The notes below the pieces were generated by a model. That model made no database searches. It had not been told where the DNA came from and was given only the letters and a program-made list of their open reading frames with translations. Position numbers and translations under genes: made by a program. A stretch of 64,000 nt of DNA. Origin: Prorocentrum cordatum (lineage: Eukaryota > Sar > Dinophyceae > Prorocentrales > Prorocentraceae). How positions within the stretch are numbered: the stretch's first letter is position 1; the number at the start of each line of letters is the position of its first letter. Below are positions 41,178 to 50,597 of this stretch, piece after piece. Location: the NCBI GenBank assembly GCA_963575745.1, contig CAUYUJ010017861.1, forward strand, positions 158,178 through 222,177, written 5' to 3'.

Positions 41178-42426
41178 ATGGGGCCTTGTGCGGCAGATGA
41201 TGTTGACGTTGCAGATTTGGGGCGTGCGTTGGCGCCTTTGTGGGCCTCGCGCGATTGGCTCGTTGCGCTCGACGACGGGGCTGTGCCTTCTGTCCAGCGC
41301 ATCGTCAAGTACAGGGGCCTGATGATGGTGCTGAAGAGCTTCAGCGCCAAGTGGAACATCAAGAAAACCGGCTTCGACAAGGCGATCGACATCGTGCTCC
41401 AAGGGGCGAGGAAGGAGTGGGAGGTTGACTTGTCCGAGAAGCACGAAGCGGAGTGGAAGGGGCCCATGGTCAAGACGATCTGCGCGATGTGTCGCAGGAC
41501 TTCCAGGGCGGCGCGGGGGGAACCGCAGCCCAAGTGGTTCCGCCAGCTCACCGAGGGGGGCGACGAGGAGTGCAACGAGGACGACGTGGGCGACGACGGG
41601 GACCCAGGCGAGGAGAAGGACGAGGAGGAGGGGCCCAAGGAAGAACCCGCAGCCCAGAACGCCATCAAGCCCTCAATGGTTTTCGGCTGGGACCCCAGGC
41701 ATCGCCTTGCATGGCGCGCCCTCGACAGCGAGCTGCAGAAGAAGACCTACTCTAAGCGGATCCGCGCTGGCGACAACGGCTTCGTAGTGGCGACGTGGCC
41801 CGACAACTTCGAGAGGGAGGCCCCCGACGTCACCAACGAAGAATTCGAGACCTTCGCCGAGTGCAATGTGAAGAAGAAAGGCCCGCTGTTCACGTACGTG
41901 TGCAAGGGCAAAGATAATCCAACCGAAATCCACGTGTCGAAAAATCACTGCAAGACCTCTGGCTACATGCTCTTAGTGCATGAGGTCGTCTGGGTGAACG
42001 ACAAGAAGAGTTTCACCCAAGTGTGCCAGCACGTGATCGGCCATGACTCGACAGAGGCCACGAGGAGCGACCACCTCGAGAAAATCGGAGAGTTGGCCAA
42101 TAAGCACGGGAAGCAGAAGATCACGAAGGACGAGCTCAAAAAGCTCAAGCTGGTGATCGGCAGTGGAGCTGAGGGCGCCCGTGGGTGGCAAGCGCTCTAG
42201 CCCAGGGGCAGGCCCAGCGTCGTGCGAGACCCCGAGCAAGATCGCGCGCAAGAAGCTAGCATCCGTGACGAAGGAGCCAGACAGCTCGATCTCCGACGCT
42301 GAGAGAGACTCCAAGCCCCCGAGCAGCGGCACCAACGAGAGTGGGAACAAGGACAAGCGCCCCAAGAAGTCTGCAACCAAGGTGAGCTTCGCCTTTGACG
42401 ACATCCCGATCGTTGTGTTTGACTGA
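41178..42426 (+). CDS. Dinoflagellate ORF of unknown function, retrogene-like, one +1 frame change near the C-terminus
   Basis: Frame 1 (41178-42200, 340 codons) starts MGPCAADDVDVADLG. It has a basic helical N-terminal half (LMMVLKSFSAKWNIKKTGFD), a Cys pair (TICAMCRRTSRAARG), an acidic linker (GDEECNEDDVGDDGD) and a second domain beginning SMVFGWDPRHRLAWRALDSE. That FGWD...AWR opening is one I recall from multicopy dinoflagellate proteins of unknown function. The +1 frame from about 42163 continues with matching style: PVGGKRSSPGAGPASCETPS, KIARKKLASVTKEPDSS, KVSFAFDDIPIVVFD, stop at 42426. A frameshift between 42150 and 42200 would restore one ~415-aa protein. The leader relict argues for an intronless cDNA copy. 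No function is assigned. Confidence 0.6.
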
Positions 42427-42895
42427 TAGCTGTTATCATAGCTAGCAGTGCGGCGATGCCTTGCAGCGTTGTGGTTTCGTTTGGATCGATGTCCAATCGT
42501 TTCGCAACAACTGTGGAGCCATCCTCTTCCTCTTCTTTCAGTTCTTGTCTTCCAAGCCCTCTTCCTCCGTCCTCTCCACGCTCCTTCTCCCCATGTCCAC
42601 CTCGCCCTCCCCGCTTTCCCCTCCCCCTCCTTCCCTCCCAAGCAATCGAAACGTCCGCTCGCCCACAAAACGAGCCAGGAGAAGTCAAGTGGGCAACTCA
42701 CGCAGAAAGACATTGCATATATGGGTATTCATAGCACTGCTTCTTCTTCCGCGGTATAAGCGCGCTCAGGTATCTGAGACCTGCCATGGCCGCTCTTCCG
42801 CCCCCCCCCCCCACCCCGCGCACGCGCGCGCGCTCCTGATCCTCCGGACACCCACGCACTCCTCATCCTCCTCTACATCCATCTCCCTTATGTCG
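42427..42895. other. Intergenic, pyrimidine-rich
   Basis: C/T-rich DNA at 42500-42640 and short frames only; no element ends or satellite units. Confidence 0.45.
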
Positions 42896-42917
42896 TTCGC
42901 AGCCATTTTGGCTCACG
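42896..42917 (+). other. Relict spliced leader upstream of the 42991 ORF
   Basis: Contains AGCCATTTTGGCTCA intact; 19 of 22 positions match DinoSL (two changes near the 5' end, one near the 3' end). It lies 73 bp before the ATG at 42991. Confidence 0.82.
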
Positions 42918-42990
42918 CGCGCGTCGAGCGCGTCTCGTAGTCTGCATCTTCCTGTCTGTCCCGCTTCAGCTTCGATTGGTTGCGCTCGAG

Positions 42991-44419
42991 ATGGCGGCCG
43001 ACGGAGTTTCGCAGTGGGCCGTGGGTTGTGGATGCGCTGAGGGCGCCGATAGGGATGCCGCTTCTGCCGAAGAGATCTCTTCGAGCGTCGATGGAGGGGG
43101 GGCTCTTGCTGGGGCCTCGAGTGCGCAGCATGCCGAAGCGGCGAACGCAGCCCCCTCTGGGCCTGAGAGCGCCGCGGCGATTGCAGAGAGCTTCGAGTCC
43201 GCCATGGCGTCTGCGATCAAGCAGCTAACCGACCAAGGCAACCCGAAGTCGTGGGCGGACTCGAGTGATAGGCTGACCAAAGACGAGATTTTGTTGGCGG
43301 AGTTCTTCCTGCAGAACGTGCACCTTCAAGCGCAATCCTGCGAGCATCCAGTGGCGAACCAGGGGCAGGCGGAGGACATTTTGGACTGGGCCACGAAGAT
43401 GTTGAAGTTCAAGGCTGCCATCGACGCGGGTGAACTCAAGACGGCATCTCCGTTGGGGCAGGATTTCACCAGGGCGGAGAGGGGCGACGCCTCCCTCCGC
43501 GCGAAGTACGCGAAGGTCGGGGGCAACAGGGGCGCCCAGGAAGCCTTTCGGCTGAAGTGGGCTGCGGCCGAGCTGAAGAACGAGAGGAAGCGCATCATCA
43601 AGCAGCAGACAGACTCGCGCAATACCTACGACAACATCGACGGGCACTACAGGACCTTCGGGCGCTCGGTCGTCGAGCAGGGCAACGATGGGGCGGCGTG
43701 CGCTGGTGCCCTCAACGTCGTCAAGTCTTGCTTGGCCGACCACAGGGCTGGGAAGACGTTCAATGGAAAACCGTGGGTGAAGTATGATGAACGTTCGAAG
43801 CGGGTGACGTACTTAGACCTTGATGAGTCGGTCGGGGTTGGGACCGAGAAAAAGTGCGAGCTCATCAATCGCCAGGGGCAGGCCGACCACTCTGACGAGG
43901 CGCCCCCCGAGCAACCACGGCGACCAAGCACTCCTGCCCAGGGGAAGCGCGGGAGCTCTGGGGGCAGCTCAAGTGCAAAGCCACCCAGGGAGCCGAAGGC
44001 CGCGGACATCGAACCTGCCGGGGCCGACGACGGGGAGGTGGAAAAGAAGAAGCGCAAGGAGCTCGAAGGTCTTGCAGGACGTCGACAAGGCGAAGAAGAA
44101 TGCGAAGGTCGCCTGCCAGACCTGCGAGGATCCCATTGCGGTGATTACGAACGACCCCGACTGGGAGTGGGCCAACACCAAGACCACCCCCAAGAAGATC
44201 AGGCATGCGCGCCAGGAGATCGACGAGTTCAAGGAGTCGTCGGACTTCTGGAAAGCAGCCTTCCTGCAGGACAAATTCGCAGCCCTTGCGAAGGCCAACT
44301 ACGACGACGATGCCATCATGAAGGAGTACAAGAAGACATCTGAGTTCGATGACCGCGTGAACGCCCTTGTGGGCCAGACCGAGCGCATCAAGAGGATGCA
44401 CGCTGCGCAGCAGTCTTAA
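42991..44419 (+). CDS. Dinoflagellate ORF of unknown function, retrogene-like, +1 frame change near residue 360
   Basis: ATG at 42991 (MAADGVSQWAVG) is the first in frame after the leader relict. Ala/Ser-rich N-terminus to about residue 65, then a conserved-looking domain: AIKQLTDQGNPKSWADSSD, AQEAFRLKWAAAELKNERKR, SRNTYDNIDGHYRTFGRSV, GKPWVKYDERSKRVTYLDLD. A disordered Pro/Ser/Lys linker follows (to EVEKKKRKELE). At about 44064 the coding style moves to the +1 frame: KVLQDVDKAKKNAKVACQTC, NDPDWEWANTKTTPKKIRHA, LVGQTERIKRMHAAQQS, stop at 44419, giving ~475 aa if joined. The pattern 'xLKWA...Y...YxxFGxxV' is one I associate with a multicopy dinoflagellate family of unknown role. The frame change could be mutation or recoding. 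Confidence 0.6.
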
Positions 44420-44922
44420 GCAGCGCAGTGCTAGCCTCACTCCTCATGTTCCTCCCCCTTCTCTTTTGCCACCCTACCTCATTCGGAGGTGTTTTACAGA
44501 AGACGCCTCTGGATTCCAATATAGATATTTCCTCTTCCCCCTCCTCCTCCTTGGACCTCCTCCTCCTCCTCCTCCTCCTCATCCTACAACGCGTCTGCTA
44601 CACAACGCTCGCTCGGGTTCTTTCCTTTCCCCATCCTGTGCCGACTGCGGTAGGCCGCCAACGACGGGGTGCAGCTATCGGTCTCCAGTCACAAGGTGCG
44701 TGTACCTTGAGACGCGTGATAGGTGTCGTGGCCACGCGCAGATCCCGCCCCCAAGCAGACGCGACCGTGGAGTAGCACGGTCTCACCTCCAAAACCGCCC
44801 CCTCAGAGGTATCAGAGCCCCAGGGTGAATGTTGAACCAATGCGCGTATGCGATTTTGCGTGGTGTATTCGTGTTATCCGACCTTCGACCGAGAAATCCA
44901 GTGCCGATGCCCACTGAAAGCC
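44420..44922. other. Intergenic DNA
   Basis: Pyrimidine-rich at 44445-44600 (CTCCTC); otherwise nothing recognised. Confidence 0.4.
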
Positions 44923-45083
44923 TTGATTATGTTTTGACTATGTTTGATCAAATTGTGCCAAACGTAGTCTGACTATGTTTGCTGTTTTTAGCGAATGTTC
45001 CAGGGGTTCTCAAGCTTTCCTTGACTATGTACGGGCCGAACATAGTCTGACTATGTTTGACTACGTTTGACTATGTTTGATTT
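44923..45083 (+). repeat. Cluster of GACTATGTTTG motifs, direct and inverted
   Basis: GACTATGTTTG or close variants occur about seven times. Two occurrences are joined to an inverted copy: AACGTAGTCTGACTATGTT and AACATAGTCTGACTATGTT, the latter with perfect 9-bp arms around one T. Local AT content is higher than in the surroundings. Confidence 0.85.
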
Positions 45084-45770
45084 TCCTTGCTGGCACGTGG
45101 TTTTCTTCAATCTTGTGTCGCGTTGCCAGGTCTGCCCATGCATTTACACATGCAATGGGTGAAAACACAATCCGACGAATACGACGACGACGACGGCTAG
45201 AGCCCAAAAGATTATGGACTGTCTCTCGCAGCTCTGAACACACTCCTCGCTGTCCCACCCCCCTCCGCCCCGCCGAGGCCCGAGGGGGGGGGGGGGGGGG
45301 GGCTAGGCCAGAAACCAGCGTCAATATTTCTAAATTTTTTGACGCTCGATTCTGGGCTGTTCGCGGCCTTATCTACGCGCGCACTAAGAAGGCCCGTTAA
45401 CAAACATGTACGTGTTTGTTCCACTTCTTTCTGCTTCGTCGTTCGGCGCGAGTCGCTAGGGCCTCTCCTCCCTTCGAGGGCCGCTCAGCCGCAAGGCGGG
45501 CAACCTGTTGGTTTTTGTTTCGGTGAGGGCCGAAGTTATCGGGGCGCGTTGATAGCCGCACTTCCGCGTCTCCAGAACCGCCTGGCGACGCGCCGATCCC
45601 TGTGGGGCGCGTCGGCGGCCGTGACTGTCTGATTCCTGCTGGGCGCGTCGATCCCCGCGGGGCGCGTCGGTAATCGCGCCTCGGCATCGCGTGGGGCGTT
45701 CGGTGTTGTCTGCGCTGTTTGGGGTCATTGAGACAGCGGCAAGGATGACGCAGAGGGGGTGGGGTGGGGT

Positions 45771-45818
<48 letters not shown>

Positions 45819-46126
45819 GGGCAGAGGATTCGGATGAGAGAGGGGAAGGGGGGGAGGGGGAGATAAGAAGGGAGAAGAGAAGGTCCACTACTTTGGCACC
45901 ACCGTTACCACTGACACGCCAACATCGGCAACACCAGCGAACAGTGATGGTCTGTTAGGGCGATCGCAAGATGGAGACGCAGGGGGTGCCCTCGAGCCAA
46001 ATGGCCAAACAATCAACGTGTTACTCAACTGGGGCACCCTAATAACATCTGGTGTTGCTGCTACGGCTACTTGGTTTAAGCTCATACAGCGCGTCGCCCA
46101 ATAACGCCGGGATTGACCGCCGACTG
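45084..46126. other. Intergenic DNA with simple sequences
   Basis: Contains a G run of ~20 at 45283-45302, short GGCGCGTCG repeats (45540-45680) and a (GT)n tract at about 45770-45815. No coding signal is supported. Confidence 0.6.
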
Positions 46127-46159
46127 TCCGTGCCCATTTCAGCTCGAGCTTGGCTCAAG
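46127..46159 (+). other. Two relict spliced leaders in tandem
   Basis: 46127-46148 matches DinoSL at about 17 of 22 positions (TCCGTGCCCATTTC, AGCTCGAG); it is followed directly by CTTGGCTCAAG (46149-46159), the last part of an older leader. Located 60 bp before the ATG of the following gene. Confidence 0.7.
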
Positions 46160-46218
46160 CTCCGCTCGCATTGGTTCGCCCGTGGGACGCACGCGCCCCA
46201 TGGGGGCGCGACGCGCCG

Positions 46219-48620
46219 ATGCGATATGTTGATCTGGACGACCCAGTTGCCTTGAGTGAATTTTTAAGTGGTCTCAGTCATGACGACTGCGTGGGTATTT
46301 TCGCGCAGTATGTGGTTGAACTCAAGCGCGAGAGGGTGCTGTCGGCCAAGCCAGCGTGTGTTCTCTCATACTGGGCCCACGGCGCAGGTGTAGGCGGTCT
46401 GGCAGAAAAATTTGCGTTTGCACCTGGCAAGCAAAGCGGTCATCACAGTCGGCACTGGGACGCAGCGCTCAAGGAGGTAGAGGGGGACGAGCACTACTTT
46501 AATGTTAAAGTTCCTCTGGCACAGAGGTCAGATTGTTCCCGAGTGCTGGCCAATCTACCTGTGGTCCCTCCCCATGTCGGCATAGCCGAGGAGCTTCACA
46601 CGCGACCAGACATCAAGCGACGATGCAACGATCCAGGAGTTTTTGGAGTCGCTGCCCAGGGCGTACCATGACCACCGGACGGTGCAAGCGCGCGGTTCGT
46701 CCGACCCTGTGCTTGCGTGATCTATGTATGTTGACGGTGTTCAGTTCTCACGCACAGACTCAGTGATTGGATTCTTTTGCTTCAACATCGCTTCGGGGAT
46801 CAGGCATCTATGCGCCACCCTTCGCAAAAGCGAGTTGTGTTCGTGCGGGTGCAGAGGGTGGTGCAGTGTGTTCCCAATATTGGCAATGCTTCGGTGGTCG
46901 ATCCTTGCGACGCTTCGCGGGGAATTCCCAAGCTCAATGCCCTGTGGATCAGACTGGGGCGACGACCACGAACTAGAGAAATCATTTTCTGGTCAGCGGC
47001 TTGGCTGGAAAGGCGTAGTTATATGTATGAAAGCTAATTGGTCCGAGAACGTCACCACCATGGGGATGCCATCTTGGGCATCTGTTGAGGATTGCTGTCC
47101 GCGCTGCCATTGCTCCCATCGCGATTGGGACCAATTCCAAGGCCTTTCACCTCATTCTGTTCCCTGAGCAGCGAAAACAATACAATAATACGATGATGCA
47201 TGCACAGCTTGCGAATTCTTCAGATACGTTTCGGATGCAGCCTTCCCGACGCTCCGTGGCGCATTGTTTTTCGATCGCAGGGGCCGCGGTGGCAGGGGCC
47301 GCTGTCTGAGTGACAAGTATGGTCGCCTGAATCTCGTAAAAGGGGACCGCCTAGAACCACACTTGAGTATGCAAAATACTATGCAGTTCGACACGTTGCA
47401 AAAACCATTCCGTGTGAAGTTCTGGCGACAATCCAATGTGACGATGTGCAGATATCGAAACCCCTTTGATTTGTGCCGAATGCCACTTGGGTCCGCAGAA
47501 TGTGGTTGTGGACTGGTTGCACTGCCTCAGCCTCGGAGTATTTCTGTATTTCATCAACTCCTCGTGCATTGGCTGATGTCGGAAAATATCATCGAAGTTG
47601 CTGGGGCAACCGCTGAGGAGAGACGTAGTGGCACGGTCCAGCGTTTCAAAGCGATATTGTTCGAGTGGTATTCGTCAGTGGAGAGACGCGGCTGTCCCCG
47701 CCATCGGGCTCAGAACATCGCACAAGGCATGTTTGGAGAGACCGAAGGTGGCTTGGTCTCGCTGCATGGGGCCGAAGGTAGCGACATTCTTGTATTTTGC
47801 GTGGAAGCTATATTGCCTCGATGCAGTCAGCTACGTAACTACAGATGGTGCAAGGTTTCGGGGGAACCACTTTGCGCGATGCTTGCGCTCATGCGGCGCA
47901 GCTACGGGGAATGGAACAGCGCCATGGCCCAGGATAGCTCCACCGGGCTTGAATCAATCACAACTTGCGGGGGAGGTGGCTCCTATGAAGACGGGGGGGA
48001 CATGGGCCAACAGAGGGGGGGGAGTGACGGGGGCAGCGTGAAGAAGAGGCGTGGGATGAGGGGACGGAGGAGGAGGATAAGGAGACGGATGAGGAGGGGG
48101 GGAGGAGGAGGAGGAGGAAGGGGGATGAGGAGGATTTGTCTCATCATCGATCCCCAAGGGCATGACCATTCTCCAACATGCCCTAACACAGTTTAGAACA
48201 TGAACGCATAACGGGAAAGCTGCAAACAAAAAAGGATGAGGTATAGGTGTAGGTGTGCTTATCGGAACGCTCGTCAGCAGGAGCTCGTGGATTCGTATAT
48301 CCGACATTTGCAGATGATGAGGCGCCTTGGCCAGCCGTTCAAGCCTAAACGCCACCAGGCTTGTCACCTAGTAGCGAGTTCATTGTATTTTGGTGCTCCC
48401 ACTCTTTGGGGCTGTTGGAACGACGAGTCCATCAATCGGCGCCTGAAGGCATGCGCGGCAGGAGCTCATCGCATGACGTGGCACCGCCGCATTCTCTCGA
48501 CCTTCAGGGTCGCGTTCGGAGTTGCCCGCTTGAAGCGGGCGCGAGTGTGCAGATGGAAACGTCATCTCAGATCTTTGTTGTATCATTCTAAACGCTTCGC
48601 GTTGCACCTCGAGCGCCCCC
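46219..48620 (+). pseudogene. Decayed multi-domain gene of a dinoflagellate multicopy family (possibly a transposase)
   Basis: Pieces in consistent order: MRYVDLDDPVALSEFLSGLS and PACVLSYWAHGAGVGGLAEK (46219-46640); ESLPRAYHDHRTVQARGSS, then TGA near 46718; MYVDGVQFSRTDSVIGFF, RKSELCSCGCRGWCSVFP, ICMKANWSENVTTMGMPSW and CCPRCHCSHRDW (46724-47167); FFDRRGRGGRGRCLSDKYG, KGDRLEPH (47264 on); VDWLHCLSLGVFLYF near 47510; GMFGETEGGLVSLHGAEG (to 47960); then, after a GGA-rich insertion (47985-48200), RRLGQPFKPKRHQACHLV and CWNDESINRRLKACAAGAHR (48236-48620). At least five frame changes; a TATG duplication sits at 46722. I recall homologous multicopy proteins without assigned function. YVDG, K-x-(D/N)-W and W-x-DE-x-x-N are candidate DDE-type positions; the second acid is Asn here. 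Dead copy. Confidence 0.6.
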
Positions 48621-48654
48621 TGGGCGTCTCGGGCGGAGAGTGGGTGGGTGTGGT

Positions 48655-48850
48655 GTTCCCTGCGGCGTCATTGGGGCCCTTGGGGCGCTTCGAGGCCATC
48701 TTGGTTGCCATAGTGGAGGCAATCTTGGGCGTCTGGGAAGTCCTTTGGGCCTTTCGGAGGTCCCCGTGGGGCCATCTCGGGGCCCGTTGGAACCATCTTG
48801 GATGCCTCTTGGGCGCTGTTTGGCCGATCTTGGGGCGCTTGTGGCCTAGG
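48655..48850 (-). repeat. GGCCxTCTTGGG repeats beside family E copy 3
   Basis: Units such as GGGGCCATCTCGGGGCCCGT and GGCCCTTGGGGCGC. They follow the decayed gene and run toward the E element, so they may be part of a neighbouring fragment. Confidence 0.6.
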
Positions 48851-48904
48851 TTGCGAGGCCGAGCATGCGTGCGTGCAAACCGCGGTGCAATCGGGCGCAG
48901 CAAT

Positions 48905-49945
48905 GCAACTTCCACTTCTTAACGTTCCGCGTATCCCCACCAGCCCATCCAGAAACGATCAGCAGGAGAGTTGGTGAATCAGGGGCGGCAGAACGCATTA
49001 AGTCGCGCAGCCGTTTTCGAGAACACAAGCATCACGCATAGCTTCCCGCATTTAAGTTTAAGATGGAAATCAATGCAGATTACGACGGTGCTTCGATGAG
49101 AGATGAGGGGTATTTCGATGACTCGTAATGACTGTTGCACCGATTCGTATCTTAAGCTCGCGTGCGTTCCGAAACTTGGAGGCATCTTGGGGCCCTCTTG
49201 GGATTCTCTTGGGCCCCTCTTGGGGCTCTTTCTTGGGGCTCTCCTGAAGTCCTCTTAGGGCCTTCTTGGAGCTCTTTTGGGGCGTCGTGGGACCCTCTTG
49301 GGGCTATTTTGGGGGGTCAGGGGGCCTTCTTGGGGCTCTTGGGAGTGGTTTGGGAGGCCTCTTGGTGCCGTCTTAGGCCGCATTGATCAACAGAAGGGGC
49401 GGCGTTAATTCTTGCCCCCCTCCCCCCACCCGGAGGCTCAAAAATGCCGTATTGGGGCCCTCTTGGCCCGCTCTTGGAGCGCTCTTGGGCGCTCTTGGGG
49501 CCGTCTTGCGGTTCTCTTGGGCCCCTCTTGGGGCTGTTTTGGGCCATCTCGAGGCATCAAGAGCCCGTCGGAGGCGAAAAAGCGAGAAGGCAAAACACAT
49601 TGATGCCCCTTAGGTTGTTGTAGGATTTGGGCCCTGGAGGCCTCGGAGGGCACTTGAAACCGTCTTGGGGCCGTCTTGGGGCCTCTTGGACGAGTGTCGG
49701 AGGCTATCTTGACCCGTCGACCGCTATCTTGGGCCATCTCGGAGGCAATCTTGGAGTCTCTGGGGCCCTCCTGGAGCGATCTTGGGCCAGGAAAGACGCT
49801 CTGAGACGCCCCCCCCCCACCCCCCCCCCCCAGACGCAGGGGGGGGGGGGGTGAACCTCCCGAACAAGGAAAGGGAGGAGGTTGGAAAAAGGAAACGCGC
49901 TAGACCACCTGCGCCCAGAGGGCTGGTGGGATTCGCTGTCTGTGG
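48905..49945 (-). mobile_element. Family E element, copy 3 (inverted relative to copies 1 and 2)
   Basis: Read on the minus strand it starts TCCCACCAGCCCTCTGGGCG, GGTGGTCTAGCGCG at 49945. It runs through the GGCCCCAAGA interior (49790-49170) and the conserved segment (GGGAAGCTATGCGTGATGC at about 49040), and ends GGGCTGGTGGGGATACGCG, CGTTAAGAA at 48920. Nearly collinear with copy 1. A run of C and G near 49808-49852 is expanded compared with copy 1. Confidence 0.72.
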
Positions 49946-50346
49946 GCACCGCAAGACCTGTGAGCGCAAACTGTTTGTGAGCGCAGGCCGTTGGGGAGCA
50001 AAGCGGCTTTGCGAATGGTATGCTGGCTGTGAGCGGGCGCCGCGGCGCGCGCGAACCCCCCCCCCGCAAGTGCGCCGCCGCCCGCGGACAAATGGGCGAA
50101 ACGAAGCGCGACAACCCGTCATGCGCCGAACACGCAAGCGAGAGACAGCACCATAGCAACATCAAGTGACACCGTGTCGCCCGCAGAAGGCACAAGCAAC
50201 ATGTGGACGATGGGTGGGCAGAGGGAATGGCGTTCCCTCCGCTGTCGCTCAAGCGGGCGCTGCGCTCTCTGATGACCCATCTTTCTGCGCTGGATGCTTC
50301 GCCGCGCGATTGTAAGCCTGCGCGTGGCGCGCGGGGCATCTCGAGC

Positions 50347-50382
<36 letters not shown>

Positions 50383-50525
50383 GCTTCCGCCCAGCGCTGA
50401 TTACGCTCGCTCGGTGTTCGGCGAACGCAGCCAGCGCGCGGGGAACGAAACCTTTTCGCGCGCTCGCGCGCTCCATTTCGCCCACCGAAACCACGCGCCA
50501 ACGCGACAACATGAGGTTGCGCGAC
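49946..50525. other. Intergenic DNA with a (GT)n tract
   Basis: (GT)n at about 50350-50380; otherwise GC-rich sequence with short biased frames. No gene is supported. Confidence 0.5.
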
Positions 50526-50597
50526 GTCGGCTCATTTTGAAAATGAGCCTTTGCGCAAAGCTTTTTTATTTTTTGAGCTTGGAGGACCTCAGGGTAG
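50526..50597. other. Boundary module with a perfect 10-bp-arm palindrome before satellite D
   Basis: GGCTCATTTT-G-AAAATGAGCC near 50529-50549, then TTTTTTGAGCTTGGAGG and ACCTCAGGGTA directly before the first satellite unit. It is the inverse of the module at 38400-38475. Confidence 0.78.
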
